Positions 1-9,401 of a stretch of 64,000 bases of DNA are shown piece by piece (positions within the stretch are counted from its first letter, which is position 1; every line of letters starts with the position of its first letter). Source of the DNA: Pectobacterium brasiliense. GTDB taxonomy: Bacteria; Pseudomonadota; Gammaproteobacteria; Enterobacterales; Enterobacteriaceae. The notes under the pieces were generated by a model. The model was not told the DNA's origin. It was given only the letters and a program-made list of their open reading frames with translations, and did not search any database. The DNA is taken from the NCBI RefSeq assembly GCF_013449685.1, contig NZ_JACDSF010000057.1, forward strand, positions 40,604 through 104,603, read 5' to 3'. The position numbers and the translations under genes are program-made.

Positions 1-2
1 GC

Positions 3-569
3 GACCACCTTGTTCGTGCCTGGCTGCGCACCTACGGGTTCCCGACGGTGATCACCAACTGCTCGAATAACTACGGTCCTTACCATTTCCCAGAGAAGCT
101 GATTCCGCTGGTAATCCTGAATGCGGTCGCGGGCAAACCGTTACCGGTTTACGGAGACGGCGCGCAAATCCGTGACTGGCTGTTTGTCGAAGACCACGCT
201 CGCGCACTGTACAAAGTGGTGACGGAAGGCGAAATCGGCGAGACGTATAACATCGGTGGTCACAACGAGCGCAAAAACATTGAAGTCGTGCAGACCATTT
301 GCGCACTGCTGGAAGAGCTGGCACCGAATAAGCCTGCTGGCGTAGCGCATTACCGCGATCTCATCACCTACGTGAAAGACCGCCCTGGCCACGACATGCG
401 CTACGCGATCGATGCCGGGAAAATTGAACGTGAACTGGGCTGGTGTCCAGAAGAAACGTTTGAGACGGGCATGAGAAAAACCGTCAGTTGGTATCTGAAT
501 AACGAAAAATGGTGGCGCAGCGTGCAGGATGGTTCTTATACCGGTGAACGTTTAGGACTGAATGATTAA
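3..569 (+). CDS. rffG: dTDP-glucose 4,6-dehydratase, 3' part (ECA synthesis)
   Basis: The reading frame is open from the first bases of the window, so the 5' part of the gene lies outside; 188 C-terminal residues are visible. The enzyme converts dTDP-glucose to dTDP-4-keto-6-deoxyglucose in the cytoplasm, the precursor of Fuc4NAc in enterobacterial common antigen. Visible motifs are the [19 protein letters not shown] segment and the [15 protein letters not shown] segment typical of the short-chain dehydrogenase/dehydratase family, and the [15 protein letters not shown] stretch near the C-terminus. The Rossmann fold and catalytic YxxxK are upstream of the window. RfbB is a close paralogue, but the wecD-wecE neighbours point to the ECA copy. 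Confidence 0.93.
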   Translation, partial: DHLVRAWLRTYGFPTVITNCSNNYGPYHFPEKLIPLVILNAVAGKPLPVYGDGAQIRDWLFVEDHARALYKVVTEGEIGETYNIGGHNERKNIEVVQTICALLEELAPNKPAGVAHYRDLITYVKDRPGHDMRYAIDAGKIERELGWCPEETFETGMRKTVSWYLNNEKWWRSVQDGSYTGERLGLND

Positions 570-606
570 ACCTGCGTCTGATGGTGGAAAAGAGAGGAGC
601 GAAACG

Positions 607-1338
607 ATGCCCCATCCGATATCAATGGGAAAGGGAGAGATTCGCGCTACGGTTGAACCGCTGGGCTGGGAGAACGAATTCTTCCAGATTGACAGCGGTA
701 AGCTGAATTTTTCGCCTTCTGCGCCTGCGTTGACGCTCGATGCGTTGAACGCATTTACGCTGACGCAGGCTAAAATCGCAGCGGACAACCTGGTGTTGGC
801 AGATGCGCTTGCCGATCTTGGGTTTCGATTGGTTGAAGGCGAGGTCGATCTCAGTCTGCCGCTCCAACGAACGACGGTTGTTACGCCGCTACCGCGCTGG
901 CGTGAAGCTACACCCGACGATATCCCTGCACTAAGGGGCGCGGCGTCACGTGTTTTTGCACTGAGCCGTTTTCGTTCTCCGTGGTATCAACCGGAGGATA
1001 GCGGGCGTTTCTATGCGCAGTGGATTGAGAATGCCGTGCGCGGTACGTTCGACCACGGTTGTTTGCTGGTGGAAGATGCCGCGGGCAATCCACAAGGATG
1101 GGTCACGCTACGCAGAGTGAATGACTCGGATGCCCGTATCGGTCTACTGGGCGTGTGGCCGGGCGTTACGGTACGTGGCATCGGTTCACAGCTGATGGCG
1201 CTGGCGGAAGCGTGGTGCCGACAACAAGAGTTGATACGTCTTCGGGTCGCGACACAGGTTAGCAACGTGGCGGCGCTTCGTCTTTATCTTCGCCGTGGTG
1301 CCATGATTGAGAGCACGGCGTATTGGTTATACAGGTGA
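607..1338 (+). CDS. wecD: dTDP-fucosamine acetyltransferase
   Basis: WecD (RffC) acetylates dTDP-4-amino-4,6-dideoxygalactose with acetyl-CoA to give dTDP-Fuc4NAc for ECA. The 243-residue protein ends in a GNAT fold. The stretches RFYAQWIENAVRGTFDH and ARIGLLGVWPGVTVRGIGSQLM match the family, the second being the acetyl-CoA binding region, and the end ESTAYWLYR is characteristic. An in-frame ATG at 562 overlaps rffG. I chose ATG 607 because it follows a purine-rich Shine-Dalgarno (GAGAGGAG, 592-599) and because the E. coli protein begins close to this point. The gene lies 4 nt before wecE, so the two are surely co-transcribed. Confidence 0.92.
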   Translation: MPHPISMGKGEIRATVEPLGWENEFFQIDSGKLNFSPSAPALTLDALNAFTLTQAKIAADNLVLADALADLGFRLVEGEVDLSLPLQRTTVVTPLPRWREATPDDIPALRGAASRVFALSRFRSPWYQPEDSGRFYAQWIENAVRGTFDHGCLLVEDAAGNPQGWVTLRRVNDSDARIGLLGVWPGVTVRGIGSQLMALAEAWCRQQELIRLRVATQVSNVAALRLYLRRGAMIESTAYWLYR

Positions 1339-1342
1339 TCAC

Positions 1343-2473
1343 ATGATTCCATTTAATGAGCCCCCAGTTGTTGGTACAGAACTAGATTATATGCAGGCTG
1401 CCATGAGCAGCGGTAAATTGTGCGGCGATGGCGGATTTACCCGTCGCTGTCAGCAGTGGCTGGAACATTATTCCGGCAGCAAAAAAGTCCTGCTCACGCC
1501 GTCCTGCACCGCTTCGTTGGAGATGGCCGCTATCCTGCTGGACGTGAAGCCCGGCGATGAAGTGATCATGCCGAGCTATACCTTTGTGTCTACCGCCAAT
1601 GCTTTTGTACTGCGCGGTGCGAAGATCGTGTTTGTCGATATTCGCCCGGACACCATGAACATTGACGAAACGAAGATCGAAGCGGCCATTACGGAAAAGA
1701 CGCGCATTATCGTGCCAGTTCACTACGCAGGTGTAGCCTGCGAGATGGACGCGATTATGGCACTGGCGAAGAAATACGATTTATATGTCGTGGAAGATGC
1801 CGCGCAGGGTGTGATGTCGAGCTACAAAGGCCGTGTTCTGGGCGCTATCGGCCACATCGGCTGCTTTAGCTTTCACGAAACCAAGAACTACACCTCGGGC
1901 GGCGAGGGCGGAGCCACGTTGATTAATGACGCAAGGCTGGTGGAGCGTGCGGAAATCATCCGTGAAAAAGGCACCAACCGCAGCCAGTTCTTCCGTGGGC
2001 AGGTGGACAAATACACCTGGCGGGATATCGGTTCAAGCTACCTGATGGCGGATATTCAGGCTGCCTATCTCTGGGCACAGTTGGAAGCGGCGCGACCGAT
2101 CAACGAACGTCGTCTGAAACTGTGGCAGAACTACTACGCGGCATTCAAATCGCTGGCTGATGCCGGGCGTATTACCCTGCCGACCGTGCCTGCCAATGGG
2201 ATTCACAACGCGCACATGTTTTATATCAAACTCAGCTCCCAGGACGACCGCAGTGCGTTTATCAATTACATGAAAGAAGCCGAAATCATGACGGTCTTTC
2301 ATTATATCCCGCTGCACAGTTGCCCGGCGGGTCTGAACTTCGGTTGTTTCTCCGGTGAAGACCGCTACACCACGCAGGAAAGCGAGCGGCTGGTGCGTTT
2401 ACCGCTGTTCTACAACCTGTCAGACGTCAATCAGCGGACGGTAATCAATACCATTCTGAGCTTCTTCTCCTGA
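1343..2473 (+). CDS. wecE: dTDP-4-amino-4,6-dideoxygalactose transaminase
   Basis: WecE (RffA) is a PLP-dependent aminotransferase of the DegT/DnrJ/EryC1 family. It transfers an amino group from glutamate to dTDP-4-keto-6-deoxyglucose. The 376-residue protein contains the HETKNY motif with the PLP-binding Lys at residue 181, and the VVEDAAQG cofactor motif ahead of it. A longer frame opens at 1307 inside wecD, but ATG 1343 gives the family N-terminus MIPFNEPPVVG and fits the operon spacing. The gap to wzxE is one base. Product flow is RffG, WecE, WecD. Confidence 0.95.
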   Translation: MIPFNEPPVVGTELDYMQAAMSSGKLCGDGGFTRRCQQWLEHYSGSKKVLLTPSCTASLEMAAILLDVKPGDEVIMPSYTFVSTANAFVLRGAKIVFVDIRPDTMNIDETKIEAAITEKTRIIVPVHYAGVACEMDAIMALAKKYDLYVVEDAAQGVMSSYKGRVLGAIGHIGCFSFHETKNYTSGGEGGATLINDARLVERAEIIREKGTNRSQFFRGQVDKYTWRDIGSSYLMADIQAAYLWAQLEAARPINERRLKLWQNYYAAFKSLADAGRITLPTVPANGIHNAHMFYIKLSSQDDRSAFINYMKEAEIMTVFHYIPLHSCPAGLNFGCFSGEDRYTTQESERLVRLPLFYNLSDVNQRTVINTILSFFS

Positions 2474-2474
2474 T

Positions 2475-3725
2475 ATGTCGCTGGCGAAAGCATCGATATG
2501 GACGGCAGGCTCCACGCTGATAAAAATCGGCGCGGGGCTGGTTGTCGTCAAACTGCTGGCGGTCGCTTTTGGCCCTAGCGGTGTGGGGATGGCAGGGAAT
2601 TTCCGCCAGTTGATTACGGTGTTGGGCGTATTAGCTGGCGCAGGGATCTTCAACGGCGTCACCAAATACGTGGCGGAGTACCAGCAACAGCCGGAACGGC
2701 TCAGGCCGCTGCTCGGCACGTCAGTCACGCTGGTGCTGGGGTTCTCCACGCTACTGGCGATTCTCTTTCTAGCCGTTGCAACGCCTATCGCCAATCTGCT
2801 GTTTGGGCATGATGACTATCGCGATGTGGTGCGTGCGCTGGCGTTCATCCAGATGGGTATCGCCTACGCCAACCTGTTTCTGGCAATTCTCAAGGGCTAT
2901 CGGGATGCGATAGGCAATGCGCTAGCTGTGATCGGCGGCAGCCTGATCGGGCTGGCAGCCTTTTGGCTCTGCCTGCAACTGGGCGGCTATGTTGGCGCAC
3001 TGGCAGGGCTGGCGCTGGTGCCCGCGCTGCTGGTGATTCCAGCAGGCATCATGCTATATCGGCGCACTCCGCTGTCGCTGACATCGCTAAAACCCGCGTG
3101 GGATCGCGCGATTGCCGGGCAGTTGGGCAAATTTACGCTGATGGCGTTGATGACCGCGGTGACGCTACCCGTTGCGTACATCATGATGCGTAACCTGTTG
3201 GCGGCACACTACAGCTGGGACGACGTGGGTATTTGGCAGGGCGTCAGCAGTATTTCCGATGCTTACCTGCAATTCATTACCGCCTCCTTTACCGTGTATT
3301 TGCTGCCGACACTCTCGCGCCTGACGGATAAAGTCGCGTTGTCGCAGGAGATTATCCGCTCGCTGAAATTTGTGCTGCCCGTTGTGGCTGGCGTTAGCTT
3401 TTGCGTGTGGCTGCTGCGAGATTTTGCCATCTGGCTGTTGTTCTCCAGCGAGTTCACGGCCATGCGAGATCTCTTCGTTTGGCAATTGGTCGGCGATGTA
3501 ATGAAAGTGGGCGCTTACGTCTTTGGCTATCTGGTCATTGCGAAAGCGGCATTGCGCTTTTATCTGCTCACGGAAGTGAGCCAGTTTCTCCTGCTGACCG
3601 GGTTTTCCCACTGGCTGATTCCGCTTTATGGCGCACAAGGTGCGGCACAGGCCTATATGGCAACCTACCTGGTCTATTTTTTGCTCTGTTGTTGCGTATT
3701 CATTATTTACCGTAGGCGAGCATGA
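2475..3725 (+). CDS. wzxE: lipid III flippase
   Basis: WzxE moves undecaprenyl-PP-linked ECA trisaccharide (lipid III) across the inner membrane. The protein has 416 residues, the length of the E. coli protein, and is hydrophobic throughout, with about twelve predicted membrane segments of the MOP/PST exporter type and the N-terminus [19 protein letters not shown]. It starts one base after the wecE stop, and its stop overlaps the wecF start by 4 bp, a sign of translational coupling. Confidence 0.94.
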   Translation: MSLAKASIWTAGSTLIKIGAGLVVVKLLAVAFGPSGVGMAGNFRQLITVLGVLAGAGIFNGVTKYVAEYQQQPERLRPLLGTSVTLVLGFSTLLAILFLAVATPIANLLFGHDDYRDVVRALAFIQMGIAYANLFLAILKGYRDAIGNALAVIGGSLIGLAAFWLCLQLGGYVGALAGLALVPALLVIPAGIMLYRRTPLSLTSLKPAWDRAIAGQLGKFTLMALMTAVTLPVAYIMMRNLLAAHYSWDDVGIWQGVSSISDAYLQFITASFTVYLLPTLSRLTDKVALSQEIIRSLKFVLPVVAGVSFCVWLLRDFAIWLLFSSEFTAMRDLFVWQLVGDVMKVGAYVFGYLVIAKAALRFYLLTEVSQFLLLTGFSHWLIPLYGAQGAAQAYMATYLVYFLLCCCVFIIYRRRA

Positions 3726-4807
3726 CGACACTGATTCATGTATTGGGATCTGACATCCCGCATCATAACCAGACCGTTTTACGTTTTTTTAACGACGTAC
3801 TGGCGACGGAACTCCCCGAACAGCAGATTCGGTATTTTATCGTGGCGTCCCGCGACGGCATTTCATCGGCCGATTTCCCCGCGCTGCGTATCGAAACCTG
3901 CGTGGATAAGAAAACGCTGGCTGAGGCCGTTATTGCCAGAGCCAAAGCGAACCGCAAGATGCGCTTTTTCCTGCATGGGCAGTTTAATCCCACGCTGTGG
4001 CTGGCGTTGCTGAGCGGAAAAATCAAATCCGAGCAGGTTTACTGGCACGTCTGGGGCGCGGATTTGTATGAAGAGGCGAGCAGCCTGAAATATCGCCTGT
4101 TTTATCTGCTGCGGCGTATGGCGCAAAAGCGTGTCGGACACGTGTTTGCCACGCGTGGCGATTTGGCGTGGTATCAGCAGCGTTCACCTCGCGTACCGAC
4201 GTCATTGCTGTACTTCCCAACGCGAATGGATCCCGCGCTCACGGGCATGCAGGTGGATAAACCGCTGGCAGGGCCGATGACGATTCTGGTCGGCAATTCT
4301 GGCGATCGCACGAATCGCCATCAGGAAGCGCTGCGGGAGATTCACAAGCAGTTCGGGAAAAATGTGCGGGTCGTTGTGCCGATGGGCTATCCCGCGAATA
4401 ACGAGTCCTACATCGCGCAGGTGGAAAAGGACGGTTTGGCGCTGTTCGGCGTGAAAAATTTCCAACTGCTGAAAGACCAACTGGCGTTTGATGATTATCT
4501 CAACATGCTGCGTACTTGCGATTTGGGCTATTTTATTTTCGATCGCCAGCAGGGAATCGGGACATTGTGTTTGCTGATTCAGTTTGGCGTACCGTTCGTG
4601 ATCAGCCGACAAAATCCGTTCTGGCAGGACCTGACGGAACAAGGGCTGCCCGTGTTGTTTTACGGTGACGAGTTGGATGAAGCGCTGGTGCGTGAAGCGC
4701 AGCGCCAGCTAGCATCAGTCGATAAGCAACAGATTGCGTTCTTTAATCCCAATTATCTGCAAGGCTGGCGCGATGCGCTGGCATTGGCGACGGGAGAAAC
4801 AACATGA
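3722..4807 (+). CDS. wecF: TDP-Fuc4NAc:lipid II Fuc4NAc transferase
   Basis: WecF (RffT) adds the third sugar, Fuc4NAc, to lipid II (GlcNAc-ManNAcA-PP-undecaprenol) on the cytoplasmic face of the inner membrane. The product has 361 residues and begins [23 protein letters not shown], typical of the family. The segment [17 protein letters not shown] looks like the nucleotide-sugar region of a GT-B enzyme. It overlaps wzxE and wzyE by 4 bp each (ATGA). No transmembrane segment is apparent, consistent with a peripheral enzyme. Confidence 0.93.
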   Translation: MTTLIHVLGSDIPHHNQTVLRFFNDVLATELPEQQIRYFIVASRDGISSADFPALRIETCVDKKTLAEAVIARAKANRKMRFFLHGQFNPTLWLALLSGKIKSEQVYWHVWGADLYEEASSLKYRLFYLLRRMAQKRVGHVFATRGDLAWYQQRSPRVPTSLLYFPTRMDPALTGMQVDKPLAGPMTILVGNSGDRTNRHQEALREIHKQFGKNVRVVVPMGYPANNESYIAQVEKDGLALFGVKNFQLLKDQLAFDDYLNMLRTCDLGYFIFDRQQGIGTLCLLIQFGVPFVISRQNPFWQDLTEQGLPVLFYGDELDEALVREAQRQLASVDKQQIAFFNPNYLQGWRDALALATGETT

Positions 4808-6192
4808 CGCTGGGGCAATTTGGTGGGCTGTTTGTCGTCTATCTGATTTCAGTCATCTTTATCCTGAGCCTGACCTGGATGGAGTTCCGACGGGTGCGTT
4901 TTAATTTTAACGTGCTGTTTTCCCTGCTCTATTTGTTGACGTTCTATTTTGGTTTTCCGTTTACCTGTGTGCTGGTGTTCCGGTTTGGCGTTGAAGTGGT
5001 TCCTGTGCAGTTCCTGCTTCAGGCGATGCTGTCTGCGACGGCGTTCTATGCGATCTATTACGTCAGCTATAAGACGCGGCTACGTCAGAAAACCTCCGCG
5101 CCACGTGCGCCACTTCTGACGGTGAACCGGGTTGAAGCCAATCTGACCTGGCTGCTGTTGGCGCTGATTGCCGTTGCCACCGTCGGTATTTTCTTCCTCA
5201 ACAATGGTTTCCTGTTGTTTAAGCTGCGTTCTTATAGCCAGATATTCTCCAGCGATGTATCCGGCGTGGCGTTGAAACGCTTTTTCTACTTCTTCATTCC
5301 GGCGATGCTGGTGGTGTATTTCCTGCGCCAGACGCAGCGTGCGTGGCTACTGTTCCTCATCGGAACGGTCGCATTTGGGATGCTGACGTATGTTATTGTT
5401 GGCGGGACGCGTGCGAATGTGATTATCGCCTTCGCCCTATTTCTGTTTATTGGCATTGTGCGCGGCTGGATTACGCTCTGGATGCTGGTTGCTGCCGGTG
5501 CGTTCGGGATTGTCGGGATGTTCTGGCTGGCGCTGAAGCGCTATGGGCTGGACGTCAGCGGTGATTACGCCTTTTATACGTTCCTCTATTTAACCCGTGA
5601 CACCTTCTCGCCCTGGGAAAATCTGGCGCTGCTATGGCAGAACTACGACAAGATTGAATTCCAGGGGCTGGCACCGATTGCCCGCGATTTCTACGTCTTT
5701 ATTCCCTCCTGGCTATGGCCGGACCGTCCTAATTTGGTGTTAAACAGTGCGAATTATTTCACCTGGGAAGTGCTGAATAACCGCTCTGGGCTGGCAATTT
5801 CCCCCACGCTGTTGGGTTCGCTGGTGGTGATGGGCGGGGTGCTGTTTATCCCGCTCGGCGCGATTGCGGTAGGGCTGGTGATCAAGTGGTTCGACTGGGT
5901 GTACAAGCTAGGGAAGAACGACAGCAATCGCTATAAGGCCGCTATTTTACAGGCGTTCTGCTTCGGGGCGGTGTTCAATATTATTGTGCTGACGCGTGAA
6001 GGCATCGATTCTTTTGTTTCACGTGTGGTGTTTTTCTGTCTGGTATTTGGTCTGTGTCTGCTGGTTGCCAAACTGCTCTATTGGCTGCTGGAAAGCGCCG
6101 GACTCATCCGGCAGCGTCTGATGCGTATGCGAGCCACGCCGAGCGCGTCGACACACAACACGGTGGATCCTGTGATAAAGGAGCAGGTATGA
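4804..6192 (+). CDS. wzyE: enterobacterial common antigen polymerase
   Basis: WzyE polymerises ECA trisaccharide repeats on the periplasmic side of the inner membrane, with chain length set by WzzE. The 462-residue protein has around eleven hydrophobic segments and a large loop near residues 250-320 containing [27 protein letters not shown], matching the WzyE family. It is embedded in the ECA operon, overlapping wecF upstream and wecG downstream by 4 bp. The C-terminal 30 residues are hydrophilic and probably cytoplasmic. Confidence 0.93.
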   Translation: MTLGQFGGLFVVYLISVIFILSLTWMEFRRVRFNFNVLFSLLYLLTFYFGFPFTCVLVFRFGVEVVPVQFLLQAMLSATAFYAIYYVSYKTRLRQKTSAPRAPLLTVNRVEANLTWLLLALIAVATVGIFFLNNGFLLFKLRSYSQIFSSDVSGVALKRFFYFFIPAMLVVYFLRQTQRAWLLFLIGTVAFGMLTYVIVGGTRANVIIAFALFLFIGIVRGWITLWMLVAAGAFGIVGMFWLALKRYGLDVSGDYAFYTFLYLTRDTFSPWENLALLWQNYDKIEFQGLAPIARDFYVFIPSWLWPDRPNLVLNSANYFTWEVLNNRSGLAISPTLLGSLVVMGGVLFIPLGAIAVGLVIKWFDWVYKLGKNDSNRYKAAILQAFCFGAVFNIIVLTREGIDSFVSRVVFFCLVFGLCLLVAKLLYWLLESAGLIRQRLMRMRATPSASTHNTVDPVIKEQV

Positions 6193-6938
6193 CAGCGTTA
6201 AAAACCACAGAGACCATTCCTCTGTATACCATTCGTGGTTTGCCCATTCACGGCTTTCAAAATATGGCGCAGTTTGTTGATTACCTGTTTAGGGGCGAGC
6301 GGGTTCAAACGGGCACGCTCGTCGCGATTAATGCTGAGAAAGTGCTGACGGCGGAAAAAGACGTGGCGCTGCGTGTGTTGCTCGATCGCGCAGAGTACAA
6401 GTATGCGGACGGCATCAGTATCGTGCGTTCCATTCGGCGCAAATACCCGCAGGCTGACGTCACGCGGATTGCAGGCGCTGATCTGTGGGAAGCGCTAATG
6501 GCACGGGCGGGCAAGGAGGGAACGCCAGTTTTTCTGGTGGGCGGCAAACCTGATGTGTTGGCACAAACGGAAGCGAAACTGCGGGAGCAGTGGAACGTGA
6601 ATATTGTCGGCAGTCAGGATGGCTATTTTACGCCAGAGCAGCGCGATGACTTGTTCGAACGTATCCGCGCCAGCGGTGCGCAAATTGTTACCGTCGCAAT
6701 GGGGTCGCCACGACAGGAAATCCTGATGCGCGACTGTCGTCACCACTATCCCGATGCGCTGTATATGGGCGTGGGGGGAACGTATGACGTCTTTACTGGG
6801 CATGTGAAGCGTGCCCCGCTTGTGTGGCAAAACTTAGGACTGGAATGGCTGTATCGTTTGCTGTCCCAGCCAAGCCGTATTTTTCGGCAGTTTAAGCTGT
6901 TGAAATATGTCGCCTACCACTACAGCGGCCGCCTGTAG
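6189..6938 (+). CDS. wecG: UDP-N-acetyl-D-mannosaminuronic acid transferase
   Basis: WecG (RffM) transfers ManNAcA from UDP-ManNAcA to lipid I (GlcNAc-PP-undecaprenol), making ECA lipid II. It is a WecG/TagA/CpsF-family glycosyltransferase of 249 residues. Family motifs are [22 protein letters not shown] and the late [18 protein letters not shown]. The frame is open further upstream, inside wzyE, but ATG 6189 forms an ATGA overlap with the wzyE stop and gives the expected length. It is the last recognised ECA gene here. Unlike E. coli, no yifK follows. Confidence 0.93.
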   Translation: MTALKTTETIPLYTIRGLPIHGFQNMAQFVDYLFRGERVQTGTLVAINAEKVLTAEKDVALRVLLDRAEYKYADGISIVRSIRRKYPQADVTRIAGADLWEALMARAGKEGTPVFLVGGKPDVLAQTEAKLREQWNVNIVGSQDGYFTPEQRDDLFERIRASGAQIVTVAMGSPRQEILMRDCRHHYPDALYMGVGGTYDVFTGHVKRAPLVWQNLGLEWLYRLLSQPSRIFRQFKLLKYVAYHYSGRL

Positions 6939-6960
6939 GTTCTTTAATATCGATACGCGG

Positions 6961-7056
6961 ATGTCTTTACGGGTCGGTATCGCCTTTTTAGCCGTGGTCA
7001 GCCTGTGTTATTTCGTGCTGGGACTGGGCAAAAAAAACGTCGCTGACAGGGAGTAA
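6961..7056 (+). CDS. possible 31-residue membrane miniprotein
   Basis: A short ATG-to-TAA frame lies 22 bp after wecG. It would encode a 31-residue peptide with one hydrophobic stretch (about residues 5-23, GIAFLAVVSLCYFVLGLG) followed by the charged tail KKNVADRE, the layout of a single-span membrane miniprotein with the positive end inside. There is no strong Shine-Dalgarno, so expression would depend on read-through and re-initiation after wecG. I do not recognise a family. It could be a chance frame or a remnant of the sequence that replaced yifK. Confidence 0.35.
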   Translation: MSLRVGIAFLAVVSLCYFVLGLGKKNVADRE

Positions 7057-7202
7057 GTCGTAGTATTTGGGGGCGGGAAGGGCGGAACTGTGTGTTATTT
7101 AGCTTGGAGTGAGCAAATCCTAATCAAACGCATCATTTCGATAAAAAAGCACTAGACAGCCAGTCGCTAAGCCCGTAATATCCCGCCCCGCAACGGCGCT
7201 AA

Positions 7203-7279
<77 letters not shown>

Positions 7280-7400
7280 TTTATTGTGTTAACGCGTATA
7301 TTGTGTGCAAGAGCTGCGGTGGTACACTTTTCTTCGTAAAGAAAGTATCCCGTAAAAAGGAAGTACCGCGTAATAAGTAGTTGATGTAAAGTGTGGTGAT

Positions 7401-7477
7401 GGTGGCTATAGCTCAGTTGGTAGAGCCCTGGATTGTGATTCCAGTTGTCGTGGGTTCGAGTCCCATTAGCCACCCCA
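7401..7477 (+). tRNA. hisR: tRNA-His (GTG)
   Basis: The anticodon loop TTGTGAT gives GTG. The extra 5' G(-1) characteristic of histidine tRNAs is encoded at 7401 and faces the C73 discriminator. GTGGCTA pairs with TAGCCAC, and CCA is encoded. It is the second tRNA of the cluster, 121 bp after tRNA-Arg. Confidence 0.98.
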
Positions 7478-7519
7478 GATTTTGCAGATATAGCAGTTGA
7501 TTGACAGTTTGTGAGTTAT

Positions 7520-7606
7520 GCGAAGGTGGCGGAATTGGTAGACGCGCTAGCTTCAGGTGTTAGTGTTCTTACGGACGTGAGGGTTCAAGTCCCTCTCTTC
7601 GCACCA
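7520..7606 (+). tRNA. leuT: tRNA-Leu (CAG)
   Basis: This is an 87-nt class II tRNA with a long variable arm (GTTCTTACGGAC region), acceptor stem GCGAAGG paired with CTTCGC, the anticodon loop TTCAGGT giving CAG, and encoded CCA. It is the third tRNA of the cluster. Confidence 0.97.
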
Positions 7607-7649
7607 CACAAACGAGAACATCAGTGATGTTCAAAAAAAGCAGTACATT

Positions 7650-7726
7650 CGGCGAGTAGCGCAGCTTGGTAGCGCAACTGGTTTGGGACCAGTGGGTCGG
7701 AGGTTCGAATCCTCTCTCGCCGACCA
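7650..7726 (+). tRNA. proM: tRNA-Pro (TGG)
   Basis: This is a 77-nt tRNA with acceptor stem CGGCGAG/CTCGCCG, the anticodon loop TTTGGGA giving TGG, the TpsiC motif GGTTCGAATCC and encoded CCA. It is the last tRNA of the cluster, immediately followed by a terminator. Confidence 0.98.
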
Positions 7727-7736
7727 ATTACAAAGA

Positions 7737-7764
7737 AAAGCACATCGAAAGATGTGCTTTTTTT
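7737..7764 (+). terminator. rho-independent terminator of the tRNA cluster
   Basis: A perfect 10-bp stem AAAGCACATC / GATGTGCTTT closes a GAAA tetraloop (7747-7750), and the descending arm runs into a T tract ending at 7764. It lies 10 bp after tRNA-Pro and before the convergent phosphatase gene. Confidence 0.93.
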
Positions 7765-7846
7765 CGTCTGTAATTTGCCTTCTCTGGCGAAAGCCTTGCC
7801 GAATTCATTCACCCGACAAGGCGTTTGTTCTCTGCGATATCGTGCA

Positions 7847-9154
7847 TTACGGCGCGTAATGCACAGGTGCTAGCGCGCTGCTATCGATACTTTCTCGCAT
7901 TGATTTTAGTGCGGTATCAAAAGAACACAGCGTGCCTTTTTCCGTCTGCTGGCAGCCCTGAGAGGTCAATTCTTCTTTCAGTAACGGTTGCCGATCGTCA
8001 AGCGACGTTAGAGAACGGATCTGATCCAGCGATTGTGTCTGGAAATAGATACGCAAAAAACGCTGCTGAGTGGTGGTATCGCGCCAGCGTTCGAATACCA
8101 AACTGCCTGCGGGCGGAATGTTATCGGCAGTATCGCCGGGTAGCTGCCAATGAAATTGCAACAGCGTGCGCAGATAGGCGATGTTGGTGTCGTGAGCGAC
8201 ATACAGCAAGTAAGGCACGGCTGGTGGCTCGCCTTGTGACATGTCCTGCGCTTCCTGCGTCCCCTGTGCCAGAGCCTGTGCGATTTGCTGCATGAATAGC
8301 GAGCCGCCGCGCTGTGCGATATAGGGAACATCGTTGGTGAAGTCGTATTTAGCGGTCATCGGCGCCATCAATGGGATGAGATCCTGTGTGTTGCTGACGT
8401 GACCAAAAGCGACCTGCGCCTGCGGCAGATTCTCGCTGTATTCCAGAAGGAAAACCTCGCTCATATTCGCCAGCGTATTCAGGCCGCTGATAGAAGTCGA
8501 ACCGTCTTTATCCTGTTTTATCGCCCACGGTTTATCAAACACTGGACACGGCTTATCCGCTTCGCATACGACCTGCTTCAATAGCTCGATACTGGGCTTA
8601 AGACGCTCATAGGCGATATTCAAATCACCTCCCATGGCTTCCAGCACCGCCGCTTTTGCCCGTTCGGGATCAAGCGTGCCAATCCCCATTTTATCCCCGT
8701 GGAACAGCGGATCCTGTTTTTCATCCTCAACGGCATGCGTCGCAACGCCGCAGCCGGGAAACATGCCGTCCATATAGGCTTGTGCCGTTGCGCGGGTACG
8801 TTGTAGCGGGCTAGCGAGCACATAAATCTGCTGCTCCGTTGGACAACCTAACGTGAACAGATGCTGTTGACGATAATACTCGCCCTCATAGCGGCCTTTT
8901 AGCACAGTGGCAGCATAGCCGTGTCCGGTTAATTCCCCCTCGCGTGTGACCCACTGTGGCCACTCTCGTGCCGTACCAGACTCCAGCGCCGTCGTATTGG
9001 ATGCTGTTGGAGGACGTACGCCATGGCGGCTGACTTCAACGACCTTTTCCAACTGGTAGCGATCCTGCGCTTGGGCCTGAGTAGAAAAGGCTGAAATAAT
9101 GATCATGGTAATCAATAAGCTACGGGGTATACGCAATGTCGTGTGGTAAAGCAT
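7847..9154 (-). CDS. periplasmic histidine acid phosphatase (AppA/phytase-like)
   Basis: This 435-residue protein belongs to the branch 2 histidine acid phosphatases, which remove phosphate from phytate and other phosphomonoesters in the periplasm. It has a Sec signal peptide (residues 1-29, ending STQAQA). The catalytic RHGVRPP motif is at residues 43-49, with His44 as expected nucleophile, and the HD proton-donor motif is at residues 321-322. HDTN is the form seen in AppA-type phytases, whereas glucose-1-phosphatase (Agp) has HDSN, so phytase-like is the better call. The gene is monocistronic and convergent to the tRNA cluster. For a plant-associated bacterium, phytate is a plausible substrate, but substrate range is not shown by sequence. 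Confidence 0.85.
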   Translation of the reverse strand: MLYHTTLRIPRSLLITMIIISAFSTQAQAQDRYQLEKVVEVSRHGVRPPTASNTTALESGTAREWPQWVTREGELTGHGYAATVLKGRYEGEYYRQQHLFTLGCPTEQQIYVLASPLQRTRATAQAYMDGMFPGCGVATHAVEDEKQDPLFHGDKMGIGTLDPERAKAAVLEAMGGDLNIAYERLKPSIELLKQVVCEADKPCPVFDKPWAIKQDKDGSTSISGLNTLANMSEVFLLEYSENLPQAQVAFGHVSNTQDLIPLMAPMTAKYDFTNDVPYIAQRGGSLFMQQIAQALAQGTQEAQDMSQGEPPAVPYLLYVAHDTNIAYLRTLLQFHWQLPGDTADNIPPAGSLVFERWRDTTTQQRFLRIYFQTQSLDQIRSLTSLDDRQPLLKEELTSQGCQQTEKGTLCSFDTALKSMRESIDSSALAPVHYAP

Positions 9155-9401
9155 GATAATCCTTCGTCAGCGGTCATACGGATAAGGAGTTTCATTGTAG
9201 GTGGAAAAAAGTGACAAGCTGGTTTTTCAGCAGTGGAGAGAGTGTTAGCGAACATTTCTACATGCATAGTTTGCAATCAAACTTTTTGATCTAAGATAGA
9301 TCCCAAAGGTATAAAGCGCATAATTTCCACATGTTATATTTTTAAAAATTAAAAAGACGACATAAATCCCGCCTGATAAATCCAACACTAACGAGTTAAC
9401 T

